Positions 1 through 9,723 of a stretch of 64,000 nt of DNA are shown here, in pieces (positions within the stretch are counted from its first letter, which is position 1; each line of letters opens with the position of its first letter). Position numbers and translations under genes: made by a program. The stretch covers positions 1,292,822-1,356,821 of the forward strand of contig NZ_FTMX01000001.1 in assembly GCF_900156045.1 (NCBI RefSeq). The letters run 5' to 3'. The notes beneath the pieces were generated by a model. The model worked only from the letters and a program-made list of their open reading frames with translations. It had not been told where the DNA came from and did no database searches. Source of the DNA: Peribacillus simplex. GTDB taxonomy: Bacteria > Bacillota > Bacilli > Bacillales > DSM-1321.

Positions 1-346
1 TTTCCCTGTTGCAAAATGAAAGTCTGCGGGAAAATTGAATAAATTCCACCGTCCTTCAAGCGGCATGACAGAACATGCTTAGCGTAATTTTTAGAGGGAC
101 CTGGGCATTAGGTTAAACAAGAATGAAGCACTTCGTTTCCTTTATCGAATCATTTAGAACTAAGTTGTTTAAAAATATGTAAGTGAAATTCCGTAATATA
201 ACGAATGCATTTTGTGTTGAAAAATCGTGGATTTCTTAAAATGAGGAAGAAAAAACCAAATTGATTTTTAAAAAAGTGGACGGAAGCGAAAGTTTCCGAT
301 ATATTAAAGCAGAAATCATAGTTATTTTAGGGGGGGATTCGACATC
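1..346. other. Leader region before yozE, no gene seen
   Basis: I find no convincing coding region, RNA gene or clear terminator on either strand. The last part, from about 325, is the leader of the next gene and contains its strong ribosome binding site, a G-run at about 331-337. The upstream gene is presumably outside the window. Confidence 0.5.
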
Positions 347-589
347 ATGAGACCATTTTATTTATATTTAATGAAATATCGACAACCGAAGGAAATTGAT
401 GCAATCACTAAATTTGCCAATCATGCCTATGAGGATCATGGCTTCCCAAAACAATCGACAGATTATAATGAACTGAGCAGTTATTTAGAATTGAATGCAG
501 ACTATCTCCAAAGTATGTCAGTATTCGATCAAGCGTGGGAACAGTATGTCCAAATAGAAGAAGGGCTCCTATTGGGAGATCAGGAATAG
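347..589 (+). CDS. yozE: YozE family small cytoplasmic protein
   Basis: An 80-residue protein resembling Bacillus YozE (UPF0346), a family of short helical proteins without an assigned biochemical role. The recognisable core runs FYLYLMKYR near the N-terminus, then HGFPKQSTDYNELSSYLE and LNADYLQSMSVFDQAWEQY. The length is typical of the family. The ATG has a G-rich ribosome binding site about 10 bases upstream. No signal peptide or membrane segment is seen. The downstream kinase starts 14 bases after the stop codon, so the two may be co-transcribed. YozE, YodN and YozD also lie together in Bacillus subtilis, which supports the identification by context. Confidence 0.85.
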   Translation: MRPFYLYLMKYRQPKEIDAITKFANHAYEDHGFPKQSTDYNELSSYLELNADYLQSMSVFDQAWEQYVQIEEGLLLGDQE

Positions 590-603
590 GGAGGATCGGA
601 AGG

Positions 604-2370
604 ATGCTTAAAAGCCTTCAAACCCGAATTTTGCTTTTTTCTTTACTTATTGCAAGTGTTCCTCTTCTGATATTGGGAATCATATCCTATGGATCGCAAA
701 GGTCCCTTCTGGAGAAGGAAGCAAAAAATGCCCTGAATGCAGGTTCACTGAATATTGTAAATGAAACATATAGCTATTTGAACGAACGGATCAGTGATGT
801 GAAGTTTATGAGTGCAAATTCGGTAATCATCAATCCTGGCTATTCAAGAGAAGAGAAGTCAGAAGAACTAAAAAAGTTTATCGATGTAAAAGGAAATTAT
901 TACGGTGTCTTGCATTTGGATATGGAAGGCAATGTCATTGCAGATACATCAAATAAAATGATCGGGGACAACCTAGCGAAGAGAATATGGTTCAAAGAGG
1001 CGATAGAAGGTCATGAATTCCTTTCTGACGTTTATAAAACCAGGGCTTTCTCAGAACCCATAATGGTTCTAAGTGCGCCGGTATATGATGATGCAGGGAA
1101 AATGATCGGAGTCGTATCTCCAGCTTTCCGATTGGAAGGGCTTTGGGAGATGATGGAGAAAAAGGCTAATGAAATTAGCGATAAATACCCAGTGAACTTT
1201 TTCATGATCAATCAAGAAGGCATCATGATTTCGAAAAAAGACCCGCATGGCGTCATACAGGATTCTGCCTTGAAAGAAATGGGATTAACGAAAGGTAAGC
1301 TGATGGAAGCTTCGTTATCGGATGATTTGTACAGTTCAGAGAATGGGGAAAAAATATATTCCATCCAGCCTGTCCATACGATTGCAGAAACGGAGAATAA
1401 ATGGTTTGTTGTTGTGGGTGCTGATAAGAAACAGGTGTTTCAACCTTTGAATGACCTATTAACACGGTACCTGACAATCTACAGCATCGTTTTTGTTTCT
1501 ATCATTCTGGCTGTCTATTTACTAACAAAGACCATCGTACGGCCAGTTCAAGAACTTGTCGAAGCGACAGAGGATTTCATAGGAGGAAAGGAATTCATCA
1601 TTTCCGACAAAAGAAGCTTCGAGGAAATGGAAAAATTGAACCTTGCCTTTCTAAGAATGATGGAAGCGATAGAAGATCGTGAGAAGGAAATCGTCCGAAC
1701 GGAAAAATTGAAATATGTTGGCCAGCTTGCTGCCGGTGTCGCCCATGAAATCAGGAACCCGTTGACGACAATAAAGGGCTTTTTCCAATTATTGAAGAGC
1801 CAGGATCATGATCCAACATTAATAGAAAAATATAGTGATGTCATGCTTCATGAAGTGGATCGGGTCAATGTATTCGTGACACAACTACTTAATTTGGCAA
1901 AACCGCATCAACTGGAATGGGAGAAATTCGATTTAAAGGATTTCCTTGAAGAAATTTTAGATACATATACCCCCTCAAATCCGAGTTATCATGTAAGATT
2001 AATTAATGAAGTGACACAATCCGTCTTTGTTTATTCAGATAGAAACCGGTTAAGGCAGGTTCTTTTGAATGTCTTGAATAATTCTTGTGAAGCCATCGAA
2101 GCAAGGGGGCAGATTGAACTGCAACAGACTTCCGTGTCCCAATATGTAAAATTAGTGATCAGCGATGATGGAAAAGGCATCAGTCCCGAGGATTTAAAAA
2201 ATATCGGTATGCCCTTTTACACCACCAAACCGGATGGTAACGGATTAGGTTTGGCGACGTGCATTCAGATAATGGATGAATTAAAAGGAAAATTCCAAAT
2301 TGAGAGCGTCCGCGACGAAGGAACGAAAGTGACTCTCATCATCCCCACTACGAACCGTCTCATTAAATGA
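604..2370 (+). CDS. Membrane sensor histidine kinase with extracytoplasmic sensor domain
   Basis: A 588-residue kinase. A membrane segment near residues 10-30 is followed by a large outside domain of the double-Cache type (inferred from its size and the YGVLHLDMEGNV region), a second membrane segment near 285-305 and a short HAMP-like linker. The HisKA phosphoacceptor is His381 in AAGVAHEIRNPL. The ATP-binding domain has an N box (NVLNNSCEAIEA) and G boxes (DDGKGIS, GNGLGLAT). I chose ATG 604 because GGGAGG lies about 10 bases upstream; a longer frame from 535 overlaps yozE and has no site. No response regulator is adjacent. The catalytic core resembles sporulation kinases feeding Spo0F (KinB/D-like), so a phosphorelay role is plausible but inferred. 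Confidence 0.88.
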   Translation: MLKSLQTRILLFSLLIASVPLLILGIISYGSQRSLLEKEAKNALNAGSLNIVNETYSYLNERISDVKFMSANSVIINPGYSREEKSEELKKFIDVKGNYYGVLHLDMEGNVIADTSNKMIGDNLAKRIWFKEAIEGHEFLSDVYKTRAFSEPIMVLSAPVYDDAGKMIGVVSPAFRLEGLWEMMEKKANEISDKYPVNFFMINQEGIMISKKDPHGVIQDSALKEMGLTKGKLMEASLSDDLYSSENGEKIYSIQPVHTIAETENKWFVVVGADKKQVFQPLNDLLTRYLTIYSIVFVSIILAVYLLTKTIVRPVQELVEATEDFIGGKEFIISDKRSFEEMEKLNLAFLRMMEAIEDREKEIVRTEKLKYVGQLAAGVAHEIRNPLTTIKGFFQLLKSQDHDPTLIEKYSDVMLHEVDRVNVFVTQLLNLAKPHQLEWEKFDLKDFLEEILDTYTPSNPSYHVRLINEVTQSVFVYSDRNRLRQVLLNVLNNSCEAIEARGQIELQQTSVSQYVKLVISDDGKGISPEDLKNIGMPFYTTKPDGNGLGLATCIQIMDELKGKFQIESVRDEGTKVTLIIPTTNRLIK

Positions 2371-2380
2371 GGCGGTTTTT
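2354..2380 (+). terminator. Intrinsic terminator of the histidine kinase gene
   Basis: Arms 2354-2363 and 2367-2376 form a 10-bp stem (one G-T pair) followed by a T-run. The stem overlaps the last codons and the stop codon of the kinase gene, so the coding sequence doubles as the terminator. Confidence 0.8.
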
Positions 2381-2452
2381 GGTTGGTTATAGTGCCCTTT
2401 AATAAACGGGCCGGTTACTTAGTTAATTGAGCAAAATGCCCTCTTATTTCCA

Positions 2453-2482
2453 TTAACCTCCATGTTTGTTTGTGCATATAAT
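2453..2482 (+). promoter_or_regulatory. Possible sigma-A promoter of the YodN-like gene
   Basis: TTAACC at 2453-2458 and TATAAT at 2477-2482 are 18 bases apart, 43 bases ahead of the chosen start codon. The -10 is perfect and the -35 is weak. Assigned by eye. Confidence 0.35.
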
Positions 2483-2524
2483 TTACTAATCAAACGATAA
2501 GGACCATATTGGGGGATGTCTCTT

Positions 2525-3232
2525 ATGGGCAAAAAAAAACAGCCAAAATTTAAATTAGGCGATACAGTCGTAATAACAATGTATGGGACAGTCGGGAATA
2601 TAACCGATGTGAAATTTCTCGATGGTGCTTATGTGTATGAAGTGAACTATAGTGAAGGCCTTTATATTGAAAAAGCATTGCAATCGATAAACGAATATGA
2701 AGGAGAAATCCTTTATCCAAAAGAACAAATCGATATTGAATATAAATATTTATTAGGTGACTTGGTCCAAGTGGATGGATATGAACAGGATTATTTCAAG
2801 ATAATCGGCTATCGAACGGAAATTTGGCGCTATAAGGAAAATGCCTGGGAGGATGTCATCTATGAGTTATCAAGAATCTCGGATGGTGAATGGCTTGAAG
2901 CGCATGAAGAAGAACTGACATTGATAGCCGATGCTAAACGTGCAGATGGAATTATAAAAAAGCTGGGTCTGCTACTTCCTAACAAGAAAAATGAGCTTGC
3001 TATCATTGCTAAACAAAACAACCCTGGTAAAGGTGAGCGAGATATGACAATGACAAAAAATGAAAAAAAGGAAATGATTGATGGCCTGTTGGATTTATAT
3101 AATGATTATTGTAAGCTCTACGAACATTTTGGCGATGATGAATACCGCCATATCATGAAGATTGCCCTTGCGAAAATTGAAAAAGCGGCAGAGGAAATTT
3201 ATCCAGATCATAAAAAGAAGCAAACGAAGTGA
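2525..3232 (+). CDS. yodN: YodN-like protein
   Basis: A 235-residue hydrophilic protein, probably cytoplasmic: no signal peptide or membrane segment. Residues 1-50 (KFKLGDTVVITMYGTVGNI) and about 75-100 (YLLGDLVQVDGYEQDYFKIIG) look like two SH3-type beta-barrel repeats, both opening with an LGD-V motif. The C-terminal third is charged and helical. Its position between YozE and YozD matches YodN of Bacillus subtilis, whose function I do not know. The ATG at 2516 abuts the G-run, so ATG 2525, with GGGGG nine bases upstream, is the better start. Confidence 0.7.
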   Translation: MGKKKQPKFKLGDTVVITMYGTVGNITDVKFLDGAYVYEVNYSEGLYIEKALQSINEYEGEILYPKEQIDIEYKYLLGDLVQVDGYEQDYFKIIGYRTEIWRYKENAWEDVIYELSRISDGEWLEAHEEELTLIADAKRADGIIKKLGLLLPNKKNELAIIAKQNNPGKGERDMTMTKNEKKEMIDGLLDLYNDYCKLYEHFGDDEYRHIMKIALAKIEKAAEEIYPDHKKKQTK

Positions 3233-3411
3233 AAGGTATCCCAAACTTTTTAAAGGGCAATTTCCAAATTACTTATAGAAGCTTCCATTCAAATTGAAGC
3301 GAAATGGACCATGATAATTATAGGCCCTTCATATGATTTTCCATTATGGGATGCCTTACTGGTATATTTGTCTCTATACATTCATAGACCTTTAAATAAG
3401 GGGGCGATGAT

Positions 3412-3582
3412 TTGCGAGAAATTGAGGTTTTTATTGATACAGAAGAGATAGCGGAATTCTTTTTTCAAGAATTGATAAGACGGGGCTATCTTCCAACAGA
3501 AGCTGAAGTTGAAGATCTTGCTGACATCACATTCGAATATCTTCTTGAAAAATGCATAATTGATGAAGAAGTCGATGAGTAA
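3412..3582 (+). CDS. yozD: YozD-like small protein, TTG start
   Basis: A 56-residue acidic protein. It reads REIEVFIDTEEIAEFFFQ, then LIRRGYLPTEAEVEDLADI and ITFEYLLEKCIIDEEVDE, which closely resembles Bacillus YozD. It starts with TTG at 3412, preceded by a GGGGG ribosome binding site, and ends before a strong terminator. No function is known to me. Its single Cys and strongly acidic helices suggest a small interaction partner, but that is only inference. Confidence 0.75.
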   Translation: MREIEVFIDTEEIAEFFFQELIRRGYLPTEAEVEDLADITFEYLLEKCIIDEEVDE

Positions 3583-3641
3583 CCTGTCATAAGACGGTTA
3601 GCAGCTTCCTTTCCCTTAATTTTATTAACGATTAAAAAAAG

Positions 3642-3664
3642 ACGGCGGACCTCCGCCGTTTTGT
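3642..3664. terminator. Bidirectional intrinsic terminator after yozD
   Basis: Arms around 3642-3649 and 3652-3659 pair perfectly (ACGGCGG / CCGCCGT). The hairpin is followed by TTTT and preceded by an A-run, so it could act on both strands. Confidence 0.8.
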
Positions 3665-3744
3665 TTGCGGTTTAGAGTTAAGGTGCCAAAAGTCTTTTCG
3701 TGATTTCCAGTTTTTCAAGTTCTAGGATAAGGTTCAATTTTCCT

Positions 3745-3805
3745 AACTTGTGGTTGATATGGTATAGTAGTTTTTGAATATCATTTCAACCACAAGTTAA
3801 GGAGG
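3745..3805 (+). promoter_or_regulatory. deoD promoter flanked by a 13-bp inverted repeat
   Basis: Perfect 13-bp arms lie at 3745-3757 (AACTTGTGGTTGA) and 3786-3798 (TCAACCACAAGTT), 28 bases apart. Between them, TGGTATAGT at 3760-3768 is an extended -10 element; the -35 is weak. The right arm directly abuts the AAGGAGG ribosome binding site at 3799-3805. With this -10, transcription would start between the arms. The repeat therefore looks like a DNA operator rather than an RNA hairpin, unless an upstream promoter is used. Confidence 0.6.
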
Positions 3806-3815
3806 ACATAGTCGT

Positions 3816-4520
3816 ATGAGCGTACATATTGGTGCAAAAGAAAATGAAATTGCGGAAACGGTCTTACTTCCAGGTGACCCGTTGCGTGCAAAATATATTG
3901 CTGAAACATTTTTAGAGGATGCTAAACTTTATAATGAAGTTCGTAACATGTTTGGATATACAGGGACTTATAAAGGGAAACGAATTTCTGTACAAGGTAC
4001 AGGTATGGGTGTTCCATCCATCTCCATTTATGTGAATGAATTGATGAATAGCTATAATGTCCAAAAGCTGATTCGTGTGGGAACTGCGGGAGCGATTCAA
4101 AAAGATGTAAAAGTCAGGGATGTGATCCTTGCCATGAGCGCTTCCACCGATTCCCAAATGAACCGCATGACTTTCGGTGGGGTGGACTTTGCCCCAACCG
4201 CAGATTTCGAATTACTAAGAAAAGCATATGACGCAGGCACGGCTAAAGGCTTGCAATTGAAGGTCGGTAATGTATTTACCGCCGATCAGTTTTATAATGA
4301 TAATAGTGAATTGGAAAAATGGGCAAAATACCAAATACTTGCAATAGAAATGGAATCAGCTGCCCTATACACGCTTGCCGCTAAATTTGGCCGCCAAGCT
4401 TTATCTGTATTAACCATTTCCGATCACATTTTAACCGGTGAGGAAACGACGTCGGATGAGCGCCAGTCAACTTTTAACGAAATGGTTGAGGTGGCATTGG
4501 AAGCAGCTATCAAGGATTGA
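3816..4520 (+). CDS. deoD: Purine nucleoside phosphorylase DeoD
   Basis: A 234-residue cytoplasmic enzyme of the hexameric DeoD type. It phosphorolyses purine (deoxy)ribonucleosides to the free base and (deoxy)ribose-1-phosphate. Family motifs are visible: [14 protein letters not shown] (phosphate loop), [29 protein letters not shown] (nucleoside binding) and ISDHILTGE with the catalytic Asp. Length is standard. The start follows AAGGAGG by ten bases. It is a single-gene unit between terminators. Regulation probably involves the inverted repeat at its promoter. An uncharacterised repressor is possible, since no regulator gene is adjacent. Confidence 0.96.
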   Translation: MSVHIGAKENEIAETVLLPGDPLRAKYIAETFLEDAKLYNEVRNMFGYTGTYKGKRISVQGTGMGVPSISIYVNELMNSYNVQKLIRVGTAGAIQKDVKVRDVILAMSASTDSQMNRMTFGGVDFAPTADFELLRKAYDAGTAKGLQLKVGNVFTADQFYNDNSELEKWAKYQILAIEMESAALYTLAAKFGRQALSVLTISDHILTGEETTSDERQSTFNEMVEVALEAAIKD

Positions 4521-4543
4521 TAATTGGATGTAAATGTCAGGCG

Positions 4544-4618
4544 GGTTACCAGGAATAAGTGATACTGTATAATGACAGTCGGGATACAGGCTCAGTTATT
4601 CCTTGGTATCCGTATTTT
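4544..4618 (+). terminator. Likely terminator hairpin of deoD
   Basis: A long imperfect hairpin pairs 4544-4558 (GGTTACCAGGAATAA) with 4596-4611 across a large loop and is followed by ATTTTT. One unpaired base and the large loop lower confidence. Confidence 0.5.
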
Positions 4619-4807
4619 TGTAATGTCGGGAGTTGGCTGTTGCCCTTGGAGCTTTCTCTATATTAACGTTTGCGAAGCGGTAAAAAAATACATATGGTCA
4701 TAAGTTGTTATTTTTGATAACTATTATTTTTCGATTGGCATGAAAGCTGATAAAATAGGAATGAAATCGTTTATATCGTCATGAAGAATGAAAGTGGTGA
4801 GGCTTCA

Positions 4808-6265
4808 GTGGAAGAAGAAAATCAAAAACAGCCAAAAGAGGCAGGGAAATTCATTAAAATAAAGAAGTTTACGTTCATTATGGGGATTTTCTTAGTCATA
4901 TTTCTAACTGCAGGGATTACTACAATAGCCTTGACCTTTGGAGATGAAAAAGTAGAGTCATTAGCACCGGATAAACATTCGGAATTTGAAAAGCTGTATT
5001 CTACATACGATACGATAAAAGATAACTATTATGAAGAGATTGATCAAGATAAGCTGGTTGACGGGGCAATTAATGGAATGATCAAAGCATTGGATGATCC
5101 CTACTCTGCTTATATGGATAAAAAGGAAGCGTCGAGTTTCCATGAAAGCATCTCTTCATCCTTTGAAGGAATCGGTGCCGAGATTCAGGAGCAGGATGGA
5201 CAAATCATGGTCGTCTCACCGATAAAAGGGTCCCCAGCAGAAAAAGCAGGGGTAAAACCGAATGATATCATTTTAAGTGTGGACGGTAAAAGCGTTGAAG
5301 GACTAAGCTCTTCTGAAGCTGTCCTGAAAATCAGGGGCGAAAAGGGAACGAAAGTGGATTTATCCATCTCAAGAGCTGGTGAGCAGGAACCGATTGAGCT
5401 CACCATTAAACGGGATACAATTCCGATTGAAACGGTATATGCGGAAATGCTTGATGATGGAGTTGCAAAAATTCAAGTGACCAGTTTTTCCGAACATACA
5501 GTCCAAGAACTGAAAACGGCGCTTGAAGAAATGTCCAAGAAGGATATGAAGGGTCTCGTATTGGATTTGCGCGGAAACCCAGGGGGACTTCTTGACCAAG
5601 CAATTGAAATGGCAAGCCTTTTCATACCGAATGGGAAAGTGGTCCTTCAAGTTGAGGAGCGCAGCGGTAAAAAAGAAGTCTATAAATCGGAGAATGATGG
5701 AGAACTGAAAATCCCGGTAGTCGTGTTGATTGATGATGGAAGTGCCAGTGCCTCTGAAATCGTTGCAGCGGCTGTCAGTGAGTCTGCGGACATTCCATTG
5801 ATCGGTGTAAAGTCATTTGGAAAAGGGACAGTTCAGACTGCCCAAGACTTTGAAGATGGATCTAACTTTAAATATACGGCAGCTAAATGGTTGACTCCTG
5901 AAGGCAATTGGATTCATAAAAAAGGGATCAAGCCGGATATTAATGTAAAGCTTCCTGATTATGCGAACCTTCCGTACATTTCACCTGATAAGGAATTGAA
6001 AGCATCCGATTCTTCGAGCGAAGTGAAAGCGGCTGAAGAGATGCTGAAGGAAGCAGGACATGATCCAGGAAAGATAGATGGATTTTTTGATGAAGCAACC
6101 ACGAATGCGGTCATAGCGTTCCAGAAGGAACAAAAAATTAAAGAAACTGGGACAATTAAAGATGATACTACCGTGAAATTAATGCAGGTCATCCGCGAGA
6201 AAATCCTTAAAAACGACACACAAGTGAAAAAGGCAGTAGAAGTATTAAAGAAAGAAATCAAATAA
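4808..6265 (+). CDS. ctpA: CtpA-type carboxy-terminal processing protease (S41) with peptidoglycan-binding tail
   Basis: About 485 residues, anchored by one N-terminal membrane segment (near residues 22-42) with the catalytic part outside. In order: a helical N-terminal region, a PDZ domain (GIGAEIQEQDG to about residue 200) and an S41 protease core, with the Ser motif GSASASE and the Lys in SFGKGTVQT. The last 75 residues form a PG_binding_1 domain (VKAAEEMLKEAGHDPG, GFFDEATTNAVIAFQ). GTG 4808 is preferred because GGTGAGG sits five bases upstream; ATG 4781 has no site. A CtpA-type gene also lies near deoD in Bacillus subtilis. CtpB, the other paralogue, acts in sigma-K activation. Substrate here unknown. 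Confidence 0.88.
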   Translation: MEEENQKQPKEAGKFIKIKKFTFIMGIFLVIFLTAGITTIALTFGDEKVESLAPDKHSEFEKLYSTYDTIKDNYYEEIDQDKLVDGAINGMIKALDDPYSAYMDKKEASSFHESISSSFEGIGAEIQEQDGQIMVVSPIKGSPAEKAGVKPNDIILSVDGKSVEGLSSSEAVLKIRGEKGTKVDLSISRAGEQEPIELTIKRDTIPIETVYAEMLDDGVAKIQVTSFSEHTVQELKTALEEMSKKDMKGLVLDLRGNPGGLLDQAIEMASLFIPNGKVVLQVEERSGKKEVYKSENDGELKIPVVVLIDDGSASASEIVAAAVSESADIPLIGVKSFGKGTVQTAQDFEDGSNFKYTAAKWLTPEGNWIHKKGIKPDINVKLPDYANLPYISPDKELKASDSSSEVKAAEEMLKEAGHDPGKIDGFFDEATTNAVIAFQKEQKIKETGTIKDDTTVKLMQVIREKILKNDTQVKKAVEVLKKEIK

Positions 6266-6280
6266 ATGATTTTGCCCGAA

Positions 6281-6315
6281 AAGCCTGTCAGCGATTATCG
6301 TTGGCAGGCTTTTTT
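6281..6315 (+). terminator. Intrinsic terminator of the ctpA-like gene
   Basis: A 13-bp stem (6281-6293 with 6299-6311), five-base loop, then a T-run to 6315. Confidence 0.88.
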
Positions 6316-6382
6316 GTCGTTAAATGCATAAAATTCCAATATTAGGCAGAGAATAGGGGTAATTTTCCGATGAGGTGAGGTA

Positions 6383-7270
6383 ATGAAAGAAAAGGTATTT
6401 TTCATATATCTATTGATCTTGATTCTGGCAGGCTGCACCTATGCCCCTTTACCCAAACAAAATGGAAATGCAGGTACGGAAAAAAGACTAACCAAAGAAG
6501 AGGACCAGGAAAGCTTAAAAACATTTCTGTTAATTGGTGTTGACACAAGGGGAGAGCAAAAATCTCGATCAGATGCGATTATCCTGGCAAAATACTTTCC
6601 TGAGCAGGAGAAACTGAAGCTGGCTTCCATCATGCGTGATAGTTATGTGAAAATCCCCGGGAATAAATCAGGATATAACAAAATAAATGCAGCTTATTAT
6701 TATGGTGGAAGGGAACTGCTCAAGAAAACCATACAGGAGAACTTCGATATCAAGGTCGATCATGTAGCGGTAATCGACTTCCAGGGATTTGTGAAGATGG
6801 TCGATTTACTTGCCCCTGAGGGGGTAGCGGTGAATGTGGATCAGGAAATCATTGATGATATGAGCATTCAAGCAAGTGTTGGTAAAAATGTTTTACATGG
6901 TGAGGAAATATTGAAATATGTCCGTTTTAGGCATGACGATGAAAGTGATTTTGGAAGGGTGGAGCGTCAACAAGAAGTAATGGTTCAATTAAAAACAGCG
7001 TTCATGAATCAAATTACATCCTTCGAAGGGATGGCGTCCCTTCCTGGTATCCTCGAACAAGGACTCTCGTACTTGGATACAGATATTGGACTGAAAACAA
7101 TAATGGAAATGGCTCCAAAAGCCGTCTTTCATACACCGGACACCGTCGAAACCTTAAGGGTTCCAGTGGAAGGAAGCTTTAAAGATGAAATATATCCCCA
7201 GTCCGGAGCCGTTTTGGAAATAGATTACACTAAAAATAAAAAGGCACTTCAGGAGTTCTTTTCAAAATAA
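6383..7270 (+). CDS. LytR-CpsA-Psr (LCP) family lipoprotein
   Basis: A 295-residue LCP-family protein. The family transfers lipid-linked glycopolymers such as wall teichoic acid to peptidoglycan outside the membrane. The LCP core is clear: TFLLIGVDTRGEQKSRSDAI, LASIMRDSYVKIPG, NKINAAYYYGG, VAVIDFQGF and VRFRHDDESDFGRVERQQE. The Arg/Asp residues that bind pyrophosphate are present (DTR, SDA, MRD, RVERQ). Unlike most LCP proteins it lacks a long N-terminal transmembrane helix. It carries a lipoprotein signal with lipobox LAGC (Cys18), as some Bacillus paralogues do. GGTGAGG precedes the ATG. It is a single-gene unit between two terminators. Confidence 0.9.
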   Translation: MKEKVFFIYLLILILAGCTYAPLPKQNGNAGTEKRLTKEEDQESLKTFLLIGVDTRGEQKSRSDAIILAKYFPEQEKLKLASIMRDSYVKIPGNKSGYNKINAAYYYGGRELLKKTIQENFDIKVDHVAVIDFQGFVKMVDLLAPEGVAVNVDQEIIDDMSIQASVGKNVLHGEEILKYVRFRHDDESDFGRVERQQEVMVQLKTAFMNQITSFEGMASLPGILEQGLSYLDTDIGLKTIMEMAPKAVFHTPDTVETLRVPVEGSFKDEIYPQSGAVLEIDYTKNKKALQEFFSK

Positions 7271-7375
7271 CAAGAACTACTATTGAAAACAACCTTATAT
7301 TAAGTGAATATGTTCAACTTACTTAAAATATTGTATTATAGACCTCGTAAGAATAATCATGATTATTTATAAAAA

Positions 7376-7407
7376 ACGAGAGGGATACGAAATCCTTCTC
7401 GTTTTTT
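7376..7407. terminator. Bidirectional terminator between the LCP gene and mtnA
   Basis: Stem 7376-7386 / 7392-7402 with T-runs on both strands. It serves the LCP gene on plus and the mtnKA operon on minus. Confidence 0.85.
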
Positions 7408-7429
7408 ATCACAAATGAAGGAACCTGGA

Positions 7430-8476
7430 TCAATTAACAAAATGCGGAATGTTTTTAATGAAATCCGGTGTTATGATGCCGTTTTCGGTAATGATGCTCG
7501 TAATAAGATGATTCGGTGTAACGTCAAAGGCTGGATTGAAAGCCTTCACGTTTTCCGGAGCGATCCTTACACCTTGAATGAAGGTGATTTCCGCTTCATT
7601 CCGTTCTTCGATCGGGATGGATGTGCCGGATTCGATAGAAAGGTCGAATGTGCTTGATGGAGCGGCCACATAAAAGGGGATGCCAAAGTGCTTGGCTAAT
7701 ATGGCCAATCCCAATGTCCCGATTTTATTGGCTGTATCTCCATTAGCCGCAATCCTGTCGGCCCCGACGATAATTCCATTTATTCGTTTCTGGTGAATCG
7801 TATGTGCAGCCATATTATCAGAAATTAAGGTGACATCAACCCCCGCTTGCATCAATTCCCAAGCCGTCAAACGCGCCCCTTGCAGGACAGGCCTGGTTTC
7901 ACATGCGTACACTTTTAGCGGAAAGTCCCTTTCTTTAGCCAGGTGAAAGGGGGCCAAGGCTGTGCCATAACGAGCTGTGGCAATTCCCCCAGCGTTGCAG
8001 TGAGTGAGAATGGAATCTCCTCTAGTGAATAAGGATAAACCATGTTCCCCGATTTTCCTGCACATTTCTTCATCTTCAGCAAAGATGGCTTTAGCCTCCG
8101 ATACAAGTGCTTCCTTTGCAGCTGAAATGCTTTGCGCAGCATGCAAGGTGTTCTCCATCCTTCTTAACGCCCAAAAAAGGTTGACTGCAGTTGGCCGTGA
8201 AGAGGCGAGTTTTTCAATATGCCTCGTTACATTTCTCTTGAAATCCCCTAATTCAGCGGTTGTTTCCTGTTTGGCACCAAGTGCAACACCAAATGCTGCC
8301 GTCAGTCCAATTGCTGGGGCACCGCGAACTTTTAATGTCAAAATACTGTCATATACATCATCAACTGAATGAAGTTCAATAAATTCAGTTATGGAAGGAA
8401 GGGCTTGTTGATTTAATAATGTAATATGGGTATCATCCCATTGTACCGAATATGGTAAGGGTGCTAGTGTAGTCAT
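7430..8476 (-). CDS. mtnA: Methylthioribose-1-phosphate isomerase MtnA
   Basis: A 348-residue eIF2B-like sugar-phosphate isomerase. It converts 5-methylthioribose-1-phosphate to methylthioribulose-1-phosphate, the second step of salvage in this cluster. Motifs seen: [30 protein letters not shown] (active-site Cys) and [17 protein letters not shown] (active-site Asp). It ends with the sugar-phosphate-binding region [11 protein letters not shown]. It follows mtnK after 14 bases, with AAGGAG before its ATG. The mtnKA pair is controlled by the upstream SAM riboswitch. Confidence 0.96.
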   Translation of the reverse strand: MTTLAPLPYSVQWDDTHITLLNQQALPSITEFIELHSVDDVYDSILTLKVRGAPAIGLTAAFGVALGAKQETTAELGDFKRNVTRHIEKLASSRPTAVNLFWALRRMENTLHAAQSISAAKEALVSEAKAIFAEDEEMCRKIGEHGLSLFTRGDSILTHCNAGGIATARYGTALAPFHLAKERDFPLKVYACETRPVLQGARLTAWELMQAGVDVTLISDNMAAHTIHQKRINGIIVGADRIAANGDTANKIGTLGLAILAKHFGIPFYVAAPSSTFDLSIESGTSIPIEERNEAEITFIQGVRIAPENVKAFNPAFDVTPNHLITSIITENGIITPDFIKNIPHFVN

Positions 8477-8490
8477 GTGCAGGGCTCCTT

Positions 8491-9693
8491 TTAAATGGTT
8501 GAATAAGATGACAGTGAACGTTGCTTCAAGGCTTCAATGACAGCTGGAACATCCAATTCTTCCCGTTTTTTAATTAAAAATGCACCAATTTCCAATGTTG
8601 CCGTTTTGGCAGCGATCCTTGTTTCTTTATTTTCAATGACGTTTAAATCGGCTACATGGGAAAGGCCAATGGTTCGCCTAATCAGTTCACAGCCGGCAAA
8701 ACCGAATGCATCTTTTTTGAATTTTGTCAGTAAATAAGGCAGATAACCGTTCACATGGCGGAATGGGCTTTTATTTTGGCCTTCCCATAATTCGGCATAA
8801 GTTTCTTCAAAGGCATTCCAAAATTCATGAAGGTGAGTGAAAATCTCTTCTTTTCCAGCGCCATTGCGTGTGACTGCCTGGAAGAGAAGGTTGGCGGTGT
8901 ATTGACCAAGGTCAAAACCAACGGGCCCATAAAAAGCGAATTCCGGATCAATAACCTTTGTTTCAGTTTCACTTGCAAATATACTTCCAGTATGTAAATC
9001 TCCATGAAGCAAGGCTTCCTGCTCGGTTTCAAAGCTTTGTTTCAGCTTAGCGACCTCAAGTATCACTTCTTGATCATTCCATATATTTTTGGCGGAATCA
9101 GTCAATTCCACCTCGAAGTCTCCCGGGAGTTCCTCAAAAAAAGGATCCGTGAAAATAAATACCTCAGTGATTTTGCAGAGTTCCGGATTCGTGAAATGCC
9201 GGGCCACTTCCTTTTTCGCAGATGGTTCTAAATGATAATCGGATGTATAAAATGCCGTCTTCGCAACATACTCACCAATATGCTGTGAAAGCACTGGATA
9301 TGAATCGCCATCGATCAATCCTGTTCTAACGATTTTCAAGTGAGATAGATCCTCCATGACTGTGATGGCAAGCTGTTCATCCGAATAATAGACTTGCGGT
9401 ACGAATTCCGGGCAATAACTTCTGAAATGGATCAGCGCATTCGCTTCAATGGCAGCCCTTTTCAATGTCAGCGGCCAGCTTTCACCAAGTACCTTGGCAT
9501 AAGGGACCGCTTGTTTGATGATTATTCCTTTATTTGTGTGCGTGTCTGTAATATGAAAAACATAATTTAAGTTTCCATCGCCGATTTCTTTACATGTTAA
9601 ACTTGCATCCGCATTGACCAACCCAAGCTTTTTTGCTAGGGTTATAGCTGTTTCGTTTGTCAATCTCTTGAAATTTGAATGGTTTTGAGTCAT
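8491..9693 (-). CDS. mtnK: Methylthioribose kinase MtnK
   Basis: A 400-residue kinase of the protein-kinase-like fold that phosphorylates 5-methylthioribose at C1 using ATP. The catalytic loop reads [11 protein letters not shown] and the metal-binding motif is DPEFAFYGP. The N-terminal nucleotide region contains GDGNLNYVF. An upstream Met at 9714 is possible. ATG 9693 is chosen because GGAGGGG lies six to seven bases ahead of it, and the resulting length fits the family. First gene of the S-box-controlled mtnKA operon. Confidence 0.95.
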   Translation of the reverse strand: MTQNHSNFKRLTNETAITLAKKLGLVNADASLTCKEIGDGNLNYVFHITDTHTNKGIIIKQAVPYAKVLGESWPLTLKRAAIEANALIHFRSYCPEFVPQVYYSDEQLAITVMEDLSHLKIVRTGLIDGDSYPVLSQHIGEYVAKTAFYTSDYHLEPSAKKEVARHFTNPELCKITEVFIFTDPFFEELPGDFEVELTDSAKNIWNDQEVILEVAKLKQSFETEQEALLHGDLHTGSIFASETETKVIDPEFAFYGPVGFDLGQYTANLLFQAVTRNGAGKEEIFTHLHEFWNAFEETYAELWEGQNKSPFRHVNGYLPYLLTKFKKDAFGFAGCELIRRTIGLSHVADLNVIENKETRIAAKTATLEIGAFLIKKREELDVPAVIEALKQRSLSSYSTI

Positions 9694-9723
9694 TCTTTTC
9701 CCCTCCAGATTCAAAATAAGAAT

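Noticed and set aside
535..603. Upstream start of the first histidine kinase
   Set aside because: It would overlap yozE by 55 bases, lacks a site and gives a non-membrane Arg-rich extension; ATG 604 is better.
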